NCBI GenBank assembly: GCA_003240775.1
Contig: QFNI01000015.1
Span: 11,320-75,319 of the forward strand
Direction of reading: 5' to 3'
DNA: 64,000 nucleotides
Source of the DNA: Mesorhizobium amorphae
GTDB taxonomy: Bacteria; Pseudomonadota; Alphaproteobacteria; Rhizobiales; Rhizobiaceae
Shown here: piece by piece, positions 16,557 through 25,071 of the stretch
Numbering within the stretch: the stretch's first letter is position 1
How the letters are laid out: each line of letters opens with the position of its first letter
Position numbers and translations under genes: made by a program
Notes under the pieces: generated by a model
What the model saw: only the letters and a program-made list of their open reading frames with translations
What the model was told of the DNA's origin: nothing
The model's database searches: none

Positions 16557-18275
16557 ATGAGCGCGACTGATGTCGGAGGCGCTGTGGCCGCGCGCGAGAG
16601 TGTGGCTGCGGCCAAGCCCTGGTTGAAGAGCTACCCCTCGGTGGTGCCTCCCGAGATCGGCCCTCTTTCGGACGGTTCCGTGGGCGACCTGCTCGCCCGC
16701 GCCTGCCAGCGCTTCGCGGGCCGTCCGGCCTTCACCTGCATGGGAGCGACGCTCTCGTTCGCCGCGGTGGACCGCCACTCCGCGGCCTTCGGCGCCTATC
16801 TCCAGAACCTGGGCCTCAAGCCCGGCGCGCGCGTGGCGCTGATGATGCCCAACGTGCTGCAATATCCCATCGCCATGATGGGCGTGTTGCGCGCGGGCTA
16901 TGTGGCGGTCAACGTCAACCCGCTCTACACGGCGCGCGAGCTCGAGCACCAGCTCAAGGATTCGGGTGCGGAAGCCATCGTGATCCTGGAGAATTTCGCA
17001 GCCACCCTGCAGCGCGTGCTGCCCAACACGGGCGTCCGCCACGTGGTGGTGGCGACCATGGGCGACATGCTGGGAACGCTCAAGGGCGCGCTCGTCAATT
17101 TCGTGGTGCGGCGTATGAAGAAGCTCGTGCCCGCCTGGTCGCTGCCCGGCCACGTGCCCTTTCCCAAGGCGCTGGCAGCCGGCGGCAAGACGAGCCTCAA
17201 GCCCGTAACGGTCGGGCCCGACGACATCGCCTTCCTGCAATATACGGGTGGCACGACCGGCGTTTCCAAAGGCGCGGTCCTCACGCACTCCAACATCTTG
17301 GCCAACGCCGCGCAGAACGCGCTCTGGCTGGAAAGCGCCTATGCGACAAAGCCCAAGCCCGAGCGGCTGGTGTTCTTGTGTGCGCTGCCGCTCTACCACA
17401 TCTACGCGCTCACGGTGAATGCGGTGATGGGCATGCAGCAGGGCGCACACAACATCCTGATCCCCAACCCGCGCGACATTCCGGCCCTCGCCAAGGAGTT
17501 CGGCAAGCACAAGATCAACGTGTTTCCCGGTCTCAACACGCTGTTCAACGCGCTCCTCAACAATGAGAGCTTTCGCGCGCTCGACTTCTCGGCACTGCTT
17601 CTGACCTTCGGCGGCGGCATGGCCGTGCAGCGCCCGGTGGCGGATCGCTGGAGGACGCTGACGGGCATCGGCATCGCGGAAGGCTACGGACTGTCGGAGA
17701 CCTCCCCGGTCGCCACCGCGAACCCCTTCGACGCCAAGGAGTTCTCGGGCACGATCGGCCTGCCCGTGCCTTCCACGGAAGTCGCCATCCTGGGCGAGGA
17801 TGGTGACGACGTGGCGCTTGGCGAAGTTGGAGAGATCACGATCCGCGGCCCCCAGGTGATGAAGGGCTACTGGAACCAGCCCGAGGAAACCAAGAAGGCG
17901 TTCACCGCCGACGGCTTCTTCCGCACGGGCGACATGGGCTTCATGGACGAGCGCGGTTACGTGAAGATCGTCGACCGCAAGAAGGACATGATCCTGGTCT
18001 CGGGCTTCAACGTCTATCCCAACGAGCTGGAAGAGGTGGTGTCGCGCCATCCCGGCGTGCTGGAGGTGGCGGCGGTCGGCGTGCCCGACGAGAAATCCGG
18101 CGAGGTGCCCAAACTCTTCGTGGTGAAGAAGGACGAGAGCCTGACGGAAGCCGCCTTGCGCGACTTCTGCCGCGACAACCTCACGGCCTACAAGCGGCCC
18201 CGCCAGATCGAGTTCCGCAAGGAACTCCCCAAGAGCAATGTGGGCAAGATCCTCCGGCGCGAGCTTCGGGGCTGA
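16557..18275 (+). CDS. Long-chain fatty acid-CoA ligase (AMP-forming)
   Basis: This 572-residue enzyme activates fatty acids to acyl-CoA using ATP. The AMP-binding P-loop YTGGTTGVSKGA lies near residue 229, the adenine motif GYGLSETSPV near residue 379, the FRTGDMGFMDERGYVKIVDR hinge region near 455 and the catalytic-lysine tail LPKSNVGKILRREL at the C-terminus. The N-terminal KPWLKSYPSVVPPEI is typical of the FadD family. An ATG preceded by GGAGGATTAA fixes the start. No other beta-oxidation genes adjoin it. Confidence 0.92.
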   Translation: MSATDVGGAVAARESVAAAKPWLKSYPSVVPPEIGPLSDGSVGDLLARACQRFAGRPAFTCMGATLSFAAVDRHSAAFGAYLQNLGLKPGARVALMMPNVLQYPIAMMGVLRAGYVAVNVNPLYTARELEHQLKDSGAEAIVILENFAATLQRVLPNTGVRHVVVATMGDMLGTLKGALVNFVVRRMKKLVPAWSLPGHVPFPKALAAGGKTSLKPVTVGPDDIAFLQYTGGTTGVSKGAVLTHSNILANAAQNALWLESAYATKPKPERLVFLCALPLYHIYALTVNAVMGMQQGAHNILIPNPRDIPALAKEFGKHKINVFPGLNTLFNALLNNESFRALDFSALLLTFGGGMAVQRPVADRWRTLTGIGIAEGYGLSETSPVATANPFDAKEFSGTIGLPVPSTEVAILGEDGDDVALGEVGEITIRGPQVMKGYWNQPEETKKAFTADGFFRTGDMGFMDERGYVKIVDRKKDMILVSGFNVYPNELEEVVSRHPGVLEVAAVGVPDEKSGEVPKLFVVKKDESLTEAALRDFCRDNLTAYKRPRQIEFRKELPKSNVGKILRRELRG

Positions 18276-18284
18276 CCCTCCGCG

Positions 18285-18710
18285 TCAGCCGTTCGCTTCG
18301 CTCTGCCGCATCGGCATGGAGTCGATCAGGCCGAAGATGTCTGCGGCGGGAACCGGCTCGGTCCTGCGCAGCTTCTCGCTGCCGTCCTTGCCGAGGAGGA
18401 TCACGGTGAAGGGGGCGTCTTCCTCCACCCCATAGGCGTCGCGCAATTCCGCGGCGTCGAGTGCGTCCACGCCCTCGCCCCATTCGGCCGAAGCCGTCTC
18501 GCCCGCGATGCGCAGCACCAGCATGTCGCGGTCGGCGAGCGCGCCTTGGTCGCCCTTGAGGTCGCTCAACTGGCTTTCAACGGCCTCGCCCTCTCCAAAG
18601 ACGAGCGCCACGCGCTTTTCCCAGCGCACGGCTTCGAGCGGGGCGGATGCGGCGGGTGCTGCTGCCATGGCCAGGATCATGCCGGCGGGAAACAGAGAGG
18701 ATGTGGACAC
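18285..18710 (-). CDS. DUF4174 domain secreted protein
   Basis: The start is the GTG at 18710, which has an ideal AGGAGG about ten bases upstream. The first 23 or so residues form a signal peptide ending AAAPAASA. The rest resembles the DUF4174 family, with a thioredoxin-like core: KRVALVFGEG, RDMLVLRIAGE and APFTVILLGKDGSEKLRRTE, the last being the usual strongest match. No catalytic Cys pair is present, so redox activity is not supported. Confidence 0.75.
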   Translation of the reverse strand: MSTSSLFPAGMILAMAAAPAASAPLEAVRWEKRVALVFGEGEAVESQLSDLKGDQGALADRDMLVLRIAGETASAEWGEGVDALDAAELRDAYGVEEDAPFTVILLGKDGSEKLRRTEPVPAADIFGLIDSMPMRQSEANG

Positions 18711-18775
18711 GGGGACGAGGCCTCCTTGCGGGGATCTCCCTCTCAGATAGGCCCCCGCACCGCCCTGTCGACCCG

Positions 18776-19492
18776 TCAGCGCCCTCTGGCGAGGAAGGCG
18801 GGCAGTTCGGCGATGGAGCCGAGCACGACATCGGCCATCGGCGAAAGCGAAGCCTGCGTGCCCGTGCCCGAAAGCACGCCCACCGCGAGCCCGACACGGG
18901 CTGCACGCGCCATCTCCAAATCGTGGCAGTTGTCGCCGATCACCAGGATTTCCTCTGGCGCGACGCCCGAAAGCGCGGAAAAGGCGAGCACCGGGTCGGG
19001 TGCGGGCTTGGGGCGCGGCACCGTATCGTAGCCATAGGCCGCGAGGAAGCGGTCGGCGATGCCGAGCGCCTGAAGGGTCAGGCGCGCGCCCTCCCCTGAG
19101 TCGTTGGTGACGACACCGAGCAGGAGCCCCTGGTCGAACAGCGTGCTGACCGTCTCGTTCAGGCCCGGCAGCCCCACCGCATGGGCCGCTCCCTGCGCGG
19201 CGGTGAACGCGTTGAAGACGAGCGTGCGCTCCTCGCGCTCTTCTTCGGTGAAGTCGGGATACCAAAGCGCCACCACCTCGGCATTGGTGCCGGCGGCGAA
19301 CACGGAATCGGGCTTGTAGGTGCCCGTGGCGAAATCGAAACCCGCGATGGCCAGAAGCCGGTCGGCTTCCGCGCGGTCTCCGTTCGCAGCGGAAAGGGCG
19401 AGCGCGTCGCCTACCCCCACCCAGGTCTTCTCGAAGTCCACCAGCGTGCCGTCCTTGTCGAACAGGATGGCGCGAATGCGCGGCTTGCTCAT
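18776..19492 (-). CDS. HAD family hydrolase, phosphoglycolate phosphatase-like
   Basis: From the ATG at 19492 the 238-residue protein begins RAILFDKDGTLVDFEKTW, the HAD motif I with two aspartates. Motif II is VVTNDSGEG and motif III/IV is PRPKPAPDPVLAF...VIGDNCHDLEMAR. The large helical cap resembles the phosphoglycolate phosphatase group. The product starts four bases after the pgi stop codon, so the two are in one operon and the substrate may be a sugar phosphate; that is inference. Confidence 0.86.
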   Translation of the reverse strand: MSKPRIRAILFDKDGTLVDFEKTWVGVGDALALSAANGDRAEADRLLAIAGFDFATGTYKPDSVFAAGTNAEVVALWYPDFTEEEREERTLVFNAFTAAQGAAHAVGLPGLNETVSTLFDQGLLLGVVTNDSGEGARLTLQALGIADRFLAAYGYDTVPRPKPAPDPVLAFSALSGVAPEEILVIGDNCHDLEMARAARVGLAVGVLSGTGTQASLSPMADVVLGSIAELPAFLARGR

Positions 19493-19496
19493 GGAC

Positions 19497-21149
19497 TCAC
19501 CGTCCCCCATGCGAGCGGAGAAAGGCGACGAGGCCCGCTGTCGAGCTGTCATGGCCCGAAGCGTCCTCCTTGCCTTCCACCACCGGCAGAAGGTTGGTGG
19601 CGAGTTCCTTGCCGAGTTCCACGCCCCACTGGTCGAAGGCGTTGATGCCGAAGAGCTGGGCTTCCACGAAGACGCGGTGCTCGTAGAGCGCGATCAGGCG
19701 TCCGAAGGTGAAGGGGTCGAGCTTCTCGTAGAGGATCGTGACCGAAGGCCGGTTGCCGGGAAACACGCGGTGGGGCGCCACGCGCTCGACCTCGGCCGCA
19801 TCCATGCCCTTGGCGGCCATCTGCTGCTTCGCCTCGGCGAGCGTGCGCCCTCGCATCAGCGCTTCCGACTGTGCCAGGCAGTTGGCGAGCAGCAGATCGT
19901 GATGATGCTTGAGATCGGGCTCGAAGCCCTGGGCTGCCGCGATGAACTCCACGGGGATCACGTCGGTGCCCTGGTGCAGAAGCTGGAAGAAGGCGTGCTG
20001 GCCGTTGGTGCCGGGCTCGCCCCAGACGAGCGGGCCGGTGGGAGTCGCGACCGGCTCGCCTTCGAGCGTGACGCTCTTGCCGTTCGATTCCATGTCGAGC
20101 TGCTGGAGATAGGCAGGAAAGCGCGCGAGGCGCTGATCGTAGGGGATCACGGCGCGCGCGGGATATTCGCAGACCACGCGATGCCAGAAGCCGACGAGGC
20201 CGAGCAGCATCGGCTGGTTCTCTTCGAGCGGAGCAGACGCGAAGTGCCGGTCCATCGCATGGGCGCCGGCGAGGAAAGCGCGGAAGTTCTCAGAGCCCAC
20301 CGCGATCATGATCGGCAAGCCGATGGCCGACCACAGCGAGTAGCGCCCGCCCACCCAATCCCAGAAGCCGAACACGCGAGCCTCGTCGATGCCGAACTTC
20401 GCCACCTTGTCGAGCGCGGTGGAGACGGCTGCGAAATGGGAACCCACCGCATCGGGGCCGAGCGCTTCCGCGATCCAACGGCGCGCGGTCTCGGCATTCG
20501 TCATGGTCTCCACCGTGGTGAAGGTCTTGGACGCCACGATGAAGAGGGTGGAAGCGGGGTCGAGGCCCTTCAGCGCGTCATGGATATGCGCGCCGTCCAC
20601 GTTGGACACGAAATGCGCGCGCGGGCCGTCATGGAAGGGCGCAAGCGCCAGAACAGCCATGGCCGGGCCGAGATCCGAACCGCCGATGCCGATATTGACG
20701 ACATCCGTGATTTTCTCGCCGGTGGCCCCCTTGGCCTCGCCCGAGCGCACGGCATCCGCAAACGCCGCCATGCGGTCGAGCACACCGTTCACCTCGCGCG
20801 CCACATCCTCCCCACCGACCACAAGGCCACGGCCCTCCAGATCGCGAAGGGCGGTGTGCAGCACCGCCCGGCCTTCCGTAGTGTTGATGGCTTGGCCACC
20901 CAGCATCGCGTCGCGCCGCGCTTCGACGCCGGCCGCGCGCGCGAGATCGCCCAGCAGCGTCATCCCGGTCGTGTCCAGCGCGCATTTCGACCAGTCGAGC
21001 AGCAGGCCATCTTGTTCGACGGAGAAGTGGGCGAAGCGCTCGGGATCGGCGGCGAAGGCCGCGCGCATGTCCGACGGCGTCTCGCCGCGGTGCGTCTTTA
21101 GCGCAGCGATCTCTCGGGCGATGGATAGGGGTGTCATGCGCTCTGCCAT
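19497..21149 (-). CDS. pgi: Glucose-6-phosphate isomerase
   Basis: This roughly 550-residue enzyme interconverts glucose 6-phosphate and fructose 6-phosphate in the cytoplasm. It carries both family signatures: VGGRYSLWSAIG and the C-terminal GEPGTNGQHAFFQLLHQGTD with the catalytic His, plus the NIGIGGSDLGPAM phosphate loop. The length is standard. Two in-frame ATGs, at 21149 and 21137, are possible and neither has a strong ribosome site. It is followed by a HAD phosphatase gene four bases away. Confidence 0.95.
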   Translation of the reverse strand: MAERMTPLSIAREIAALKTHRGETPSDMRAAFAADPERFAHFSVEQDGLLLDWSKCALDTTGMTLLGDLARAAGVEARRDAMLGGQAINTTEGRAVLHTALRDLEGRGLVVGGEDVAREVNGVLDRMAAFADAVRSGEAKGATGEKITDVVNIGIGGSDLGPAMAVLALAPFHDGPRAHFVSNVDGAHIHDALKGLDPASTLFIVASKTFTTVETMTNAETARRWIAEALGPDAVGSHFAAVSTALDKVAKFGIDEARVFGFWDWVGGRYSLWSAIGLPIMIAVGSENFRAFLAGAHAMDRHFASAPLEENQPMLLGLVGFWHRVVCEYPARAVIPYDQRLARFPAYLQQLDMESNGKSVTLEGEPVATPTGPLVWGEPGTNGQHAFFQLLHQGTDVIPVEFIAAAQGFEPDLKHHHDLLLANCLAQSEALMRGRTLAEAKQQMAAKGMDAAEVERVAPHRVFPGNRPSVTILYEKLDPFTFGRLIALYEHRVFVEAQLFGINAFDQWGVELGKELATNLLPVVEGKEDASGHDSSTAGLVAFLRSHGGR

Positions 21150-21440
21150 GTTCACGGGGATCAGCGGGTGCCTTCGACTAACAGAACGCACGGGGTGGCG
21201 AAAAGACTGGCCGCACCCTGTGCGATAGCGGCATGCCTGCCATGCAATGGATGTAGCCTTCAAGCGCAAGCCTCCCACGCTTGCGTTTCAGGAGCGCGCT
21301 TTCCCGTCCGTGGCGAGGAATGCGAAGAATCTATTCAGTTTTTGCAATCATCCGATCAAGGATTATCATCGCTGGCCCATCTGGTTATGCCAGGAAGCGG
21401 CGGCTAGTCTTCTCCCTTCGAGACCATCGGGGAGGACGGG

Positions 21441-22946
21441 ATGTCGGGTCGCCAGGACGGCGCCATCTGGGAAGGGTTGTTCCACCTTTCGCCGGATTCG
21501 GGCCAGACGCTGCAGGCGCAGATCCGGCAAGCCATCGTGGCAGCCATCCTCGACCGGCAGATCGCGCTGTCCATGCCGCTGCCCTCCTGCCGCATCCTGG
21601 CCGAAAAGCTCGGCGTGGCGCGCGGCACGGTGGTGCTGGCCTTCCAGCAGCTCGTGGACCAGGGCTTCCTGGTGGCACGCGAGCGGCGCGGCCATTTCGT
21701 GAACCCCGACGTGCTCGCTGCCCCGCCCGAGGCGCCCAAGACACGCGCGGCCTCGCGCCAGGAAGGCGGCATCGACTGGCGCGCGCGGCGTGCCATCCGC
21801 CCCTCCGACCTGCCCCCACCGCTCGAGCAGGACGACTGGGCGCGCGCCGCCTACCCCTTCGTGCACGGCCAGTTCGACCCCCAGCTCTTTCCCACTGCCG
21901 AATGGCGCGAGTGCAACCGGATGGCGCTCGCCGTGCTCGAAATCCGCAACTGGGCGGCCGACGTGGTGGATCGCGACGACCCGTTGCTTCTCGAACAGAT
22001 CCAGGCGCGCCTCCTGCCCCGGCGCGGCATCTTCGCGAGCCCCGACGAGATCATCGTGACGCTTGGCGCGCAGAACGCGCTCTACATGCTCGCGCAGCTC
22101 CTGGTCGCGCGGGGTGCGACCGTCGCGATGGAGGACCCCGGATACCCAGACGCCCGCGCCATCTTCCAGCTCGCGGGCGCGAACCTGGCGCCTGTGCCGG
22201 TAGACCGCGAAGGGCTCGTGGTGGACCGCATCCCGCACGGCGCGCGCTTCGTGTTCGCGACACCCTCCCACCAGTGTCCCACCACCGTGCCGATGAGCGA
22301 GGAGCGCCGCGCCGCCCTCCTCGCGGATGCCGAGCGGCACGACCGAGTGATCATCGAGGACGGCTACGACGCGCAGCTTCTCGACGAGGCGCCCCAGCAG
22401 GCGCTGAAGAGCGCGGACCGCTCGGGCCGGGTGATCTATGTGGGATCGCTGTCGAAGACACTGGCGCCGGGCTTGCGCATGGGCTTCATCGTGGCCTCGG
22501 CCGAACTGGTGAGCGAGTTGCGCGCGCTGCGCCGCTTCATGCTGCGCCATCCGCCCGCCAACAACCAGCGCGCGGTGGCGCTGTTTTTGTCGCTCGGCCA
22601 CCACGACGCGCTGGTGCGGCGCTTGTCATCGGCATTCGCCGAGCGGCGCGAGCGGCTTTCGGAAGCCTTGACGCGCTTCATGCCGGATTGGCGGGCGGCG
22701 GAAGGCGGAGGCGGCACATCCGTATGGCTGCAGGGACCGCCGGGCACCGATGCGCGGCGGCTCGCCATGGCTGCGGCCCAAAGGTCGGTCTTGGTGGAAG
22801 CCGGCAACCGCTTCTTCGAGCGGGCCGAAGACGGCGAGCGCGCGATCCGTCTCAGCATCTCCTCGATCGGCGCGAACCAGATCGCGCCGGGCATTCGCGA
22901 GCTGTCCGCGGCGGCAGGGATCGCGCCGCGGGCAGCCGCTGCCTGA
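21441..22946 (+). CDS. MocR/PdxR-type GntR regulator with aminotransferase domain
   Basis: This 501-residue protein fuses a GntR-type winged helix (residues about 25-90, with LPSCRILAEKLGVARGTVVL) to a class I aminotransferase-like domain. The PLP lysine is Lys339 in GSLSKTLAPGLRMG, and VIIEDGYDAQLL and ATPSHQCPTTVPMS fit the PLP and substrate sites. MocR proteins use PLP as a coeffector, and those most like PdxR control PLP synthesis. Its targets here are unknown; it lies between pgi (divergent) and an FMN reductase gene (convergent). Confidence 0.88.
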   Translation: MSGRQDGAIWEGLFHLSPDSGQTLQAQIRQAIVAAILDRQIALSMPLPSCRILAEKLGVARGTVVLAFQQLVDQGFLVARERRGHFVNPDVLAAPPEAPKTRAASRQEGGIDWRARRAIRPSDLPPPLEQDDWARAAYPFVHGQFDPQLFPTAEWRECNRMALAVLEIRNWAADVVDRDDPLLLEQIQARLLPRRGIFASPDEIIVTLGAQNALYMLAQLLVARGATVAMEDPGYPDARAIFQLAGANLAPVPVDREGLVVDRIPHGARFVFATPSHQCPTTVPMSEERRAALLADAERHDRVIIEDGYDAQLLDEAPQQALKSADRSGRVIYVGSLSKTLAPGLRMGFIVASAELVSELRALRRFMLRHPPANNQRAVALFLSLGHHDALVRRLSSAFAERRERLSEALTRFMPDWRAAEGGGGTSVWLQGPPGTDARRLAMAAAQRSVLVEAGNRFFERAEDGERAIRLSISSIGANQIAPGIRELSAAAGIAPRAAAA

Positions 22947-22965
22947 CAGGAGGAAGCGTCAGGCG
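22942..22965. terminator. Small hairpin between convergent genes
   Basis: GCCTGAC and GTCAGGC form a perfect 7-bp stem around ten bases, spanning the stop codons of the MocR gene and the convergent FMN reductase gene. There is no T-run. Confidence 0.3.
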
Positions 22966-23552
22966 GTGGTCTTGTCGCGAGCGGCCTTGGTCGCCTCGCC
23001 CCACCAGACGAGTTCGTCGAACAGGTTCTTGGCGGCGGGCAGGATGTTTTCCTCGATCGAGGCGATCGGCTGGTTGCCGGCCATCGGGAAGACCTTGAAG
23101 AAGTCGGCGCCGCCGATGTGAACCGCGCCATGCAGCGGCACCATGTGCAACTCCACGTTGATCATGCGCAGATGTTCCACTGCGCGTGCGCCGCCCATCG
23201 AGCCATAGGCCATGTATCCGGCCGGCTTGCGCATCCATTCCACATAGGCCTGGTCGAGCGCGTTCTTGAGCGCGCCGGTGATCGAGTGGTTGTATTCGGC
23301 GACCACGAAGATGTAGCCGTCGAACTCGCCGATCTTTTTCTGCCAAGCGACCGCGCGCGGGTCCTGCGAGGGGGCCCAGAGGTTGGAGGCCGCCTCGTTG
23401 AAAAGGGGCAGGTCGAAATCCTTGAGGTCGACCAGCTCGACGTCGAACTCGTCGCGCTTGCTCGCCTGCTCCAGGATCCAGCGCGCGGGCACCTCGCCCC
23501 AGCGGCTGTCTCGGGTCGAGCCGAGGATCACGGCGATCTTGAGTTTGGACAT
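22959..23552 (-). CDS. NADPH-dependent FMN reductase family protein
   Basis: The 197-residue protein starts MSKLKIAVILGSTRDSRWGE, the phosphate-binding loop of the flavodoxin-like NADPH-dependent FMN reductases. YIFVVAEYNHSITGALKNAL follows near residue 80 and GYMAYGSMGG near 113. These dimeric cytoplasmic enzymes use NADPH to reduce FMN, quinones or azo and chromate compounds. A second member of the family lies at 37704-38270. It is preceded by a terminator for the repeat-protein gene, so it is separately transcribed. Confidence 0.9.
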   Translation of the reverse strand: MSKLKIAVILGSTRDSRWGEVPARWILEQASKRDEFDVELVDLKDFDLPLFNEAASNLWAPSQDPRAVAWQKKIGEFDGYIFVVAEYNHSITGALKNALDQAYVEWMRKPAGYMAYGSMGGARAVEHLRMINVELHMVPLHGAVHIGGADFFKVFPMAGNQPIASIEENILPAAKNLFDELVWWGEATKAARDKTTA

Positions 23553-23594
23553 CGAAGGCGTCTCCTGAACTGTTGGGTTGGGTCTGATGCAAAG

Positions 23595-23626
23595 AAAGGC
23601 GACAGCCCGGTGGGGCTGCCGCCTTT
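23595..23626 (-). terminator. Rho-independent terminator after the repeat-protein gene
   Basis: On the minus strand AAAGGCGGCAGCCC and GGGCTGTCGCCTTT pair along 14 positions with one mismatch around a 4-base loop, followed by CTTTGC. It lies 25 bases after the stop of the repeat-protein gene. Confidence 0.75.
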
Positions 23627-23650
23627 GCCTTGTCGGCTCGGCCTTTCCGC

Positions 23651-24025
23651 TTAGCGGATCGGGTTGACGATCTGGTCGGACACGTTGGGGCTCGTCACCA
23701 CCGAGGCGCGGGCGCCGAACGAGTCGCCCGAGATGCCGCGGGGCGCGAAGGTGTCGACACTGCCCGAGGCGTTCGAGCGGTTGACGATCTGGTCGGACAC
23801 GTTGGGGCTCGTCACGACGGGAGCGGGAGCGGCGAACGCGTCGCCCGAGATCGAGCGGGTGGTGAAGTTGTCGACGCCGTCGGGCGTGGTGCTCTGGTTG
23901 ATCGACTGGCTCGTGATGCGCGGGCTGGTCACGCCGGTCTCGGAAGCCTTGTACCAGGTGTCGGCAGCAGCGGGCGAAGCGATGGCAGCAGCGAGGCCGA
24001 GGGCGATGAGCGAGGTCTTGAACAT
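23651..24025 (-). CDS. Secreted protein of three 39-residue repeats
   Basis: The ATG at 24025 gives 124 residues with a signal peptide ending ASPAAA. The mature part consists of three 39-residue units; the last two begin with the same 13 residues, VVTSPNVSDQIVN, and the first is related (GVTSPRITSQSIN). The third unit is cut off after about 16 residues. I recognise no family. The divergent TetR gene and two operators in the shared promoter region suggest TetR control. The protein is small, Ser/Asn/Thr-rich and lacks cysteines apart from none in the mature part, so it may be an exported structural or adhesive peptide; that is inference. Confidence 0.7.
   Translation of the reverse strand: MFKTSLIALGLAAAIASPAAADTWYKASETGVTSPRITSQSINQSTTPDGVDNFTTRSISGDAFAAPAPVVTSPNVSDQIVNRSNASGSVDTFAPRGISGDSFGARASVVTSPNVSDQIVNPIR
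23663..23815. repeat. Two identical 36-bp direct repeats inside the repeat-protein gene
   Basis: The 36 bases at 23663-23698 recur without mismatch at 23780-23815, 117 bases apart (39 codons). They encode the conserved start of the repeat units. Exact identity at DNA level, including third positions, suggests recent duplication or gene conversion. Confidence 0.85.
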
Positions 24026-24146
24026 GGTCTTCTCTTTCCGTTTCGAATGCTTCTTGGGAGTGACGGCGCATCGCTTGGGCAGAGGGACCTCCTCGGAAGT
24101 CCGCTTGCGAAAAGGCCGGTGCGTCACCATCTCTCCGTTGTACTAA

Positions 24147-24166
24147 ACTAAACCGTTTGGTTCAGT
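24147..24166. promoter_or_regulatory. TetR operator 1
   Basis: ACTAAACC-GTTT-GGTTCAGT is an inverted repeat with one mismatch in eight. It overlaps the expected transcription start of the minus-strand repeat-protein gene, so binding would repress it. It shares ACTAAACCGTT with a second site at 24207. Confidence 0.6.
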
Positions 24167-24172
24167 GAGTTT

Positions 24173-24201
24173 GATTTAGGCCCCCGGTGTGCTAGAGTCA
24201 A
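24173..24201 (-). promoter_or_regulatory. Sigma-70-type promoter of the repeat-protein gene
   Basis: On the minus strand TTGACT (24196-24201), a 17-base spacer and TAAATC (24173-24178) form a good housekeeping promoter. It is flanked by the two TetR operators. A weaker plus-strand promoter, TTGATT-N16-TAGAGT (24171-24198), overlaps it and would read tetR. Confidence 0.5.
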
Positions 24202-24206
24202 GCCTA

Positions 24207-24221
24207 ACTAAACCGTTCAGT
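24207..24221. promoter_or_regulatory. TetR operator 2
   Basis: ACTAAACCGTTCAGT is a near-palindrome sharing its first 11 bases with operator 1. It lies 21 bases before the tetR start codon, downstream of the overlapping plus-strand promoter, which fits autoregulation. Confidence 0.55.
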
Positions 24222-24241
24222 AAAAAAATTTTGGCGGCACC

Positions 24242-24904
24242 ATGTCAGAGACCATGCAGAAGGAGAGGAAGCGCCCAACCGTTCCAGGGCGTGAGAATGC
24301 GTCGCAGGGGTTGAGCCCCAAGGCGCAGCAGATCGTGGCGGGCGCGCGCGCGGCCTTTCACGAGCTCGGCTACGAGGGCACGAGCGTGGACGAGATCGCG
24401 CGCCGCGCGGGCGTTTCCAAGCCCACGCTCTACAACCACTTCGCGGACAAGCAGGCGCTCTACGCCGCCATCTTCACGATGGAATGCCAGGAGCAGTCCA
24501 AGACCTTCATGGGCGACCACGAACTGAGCGTGGAATGCATGGAGGCGCGGCTCAAACAGCTCGCCCGCGACATCACCGCCTATCTCCTGACCGATTCCGC
24601 GCAGGCAGCCTTCCGCAACGCGGTGGCAGAATCGACGCGCTTTCCGAAGCTCGGTTCGGCCTATTACGATTCAGGGCTGGGCATCGGCGTGAAGAAAGTG
24701 TCGGCCCTGCTCGAGCTCAGCATCGAGCGCAAGCTGCTCGCCATCGACGACGTGGAGCTGGCCGCCCACCAGTTCATCGAGCTCTGCCGGTCGAAGCTCT
24801 TCTACAAGAAGCTTTTCTTCGTGGGCGAGACGCAGAGCAAAAAGGAAATCGAGCGCGTGGCCGATGCGGCCGCCGCGATGTTCATGAAAGCCTATCGGGC
24901 CTGA
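24242..24904 (+). CDS. TetR/AcrR family regulator
   Basis: This 220-residue regulator has a disordered N-terminal 25 residues followed by a TetR helix-turn-helix: ARAAFHELGYEGTSVDEIAR and RRAGVSKPTLYNHFADKQAL (residues about 36-80). The C-terminal ligand domain, with KEIERVADAAAAMFMKAYRA at the end, resembles the AefR/TetR_C_7 group. Two operators in the promoter region shared with the divergent repeat-protein gene suggest that it represses that gene and itself. The ligand is unknown. Confidence 0.88.
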   Translation: MSETMQKERKRPTVPGRENASQGLSPKAQQIVAGARAAFHELGYEGTSVDEIARRAGVSKPTLYNHFADKQALYAAIFTMECQEQSKTFMGDHELSVECMEARLKQLARDITAYLLTDSAQAAFRNAVAESTRFPKLGSAYYDSGLGIGVKKVSALLELSIERKLLAIDDVELAAHQFIELCRSKLFYKKLFFVGETQSKKEIERVADAAAAMFMKAYRA

Positions 24905-24921
24905 GAGCCGGGCGGCAAGCC

Positions 24922-25058
24922 CGTGCGTGCTTCGAGGCTCGGCTTCGCCGAGCGCCTCGGCATGAGGGCTGACGGCGCCGATCCAATACGATGAGCGTCA
25001 GAGCCCTGTGGCCCTCATGCCGAGGTGCCCGGCTCCAGCCGGGCCCCAGGCACGCACG
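24922..25058. repeat. Cruciform-type palindromic element between tetR and ilvD
   Basis: CGTGCGTGC (24922-24930) pairs with GCACGCACG (25050-25058); CCTCGGCATGAGGGC (24955-24969) pairs perfectly with GCCCTCATGCCGAGG (25011-25025); TGACG pairs with CGTCA. Two smaller hairpins sit inside, including GCCCGGCT-CC-AGCCGGGC. The sequence style, with cctcggcatgaggg, recalls palindromic elements repeated in Hyphomicrobiales genomes. It also lies between convergent genes and may end both transcripts. Confidence 0.65.
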
Positions 25059-25071
25059 ACCCGTCCGTCCG

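Noticed and set aside
23663..23815. Possible CRISPR repeats
   Set aside because: There are only two copies, 81 bases apart and in frame inside a signal-peptide gene; they are protein repeats.
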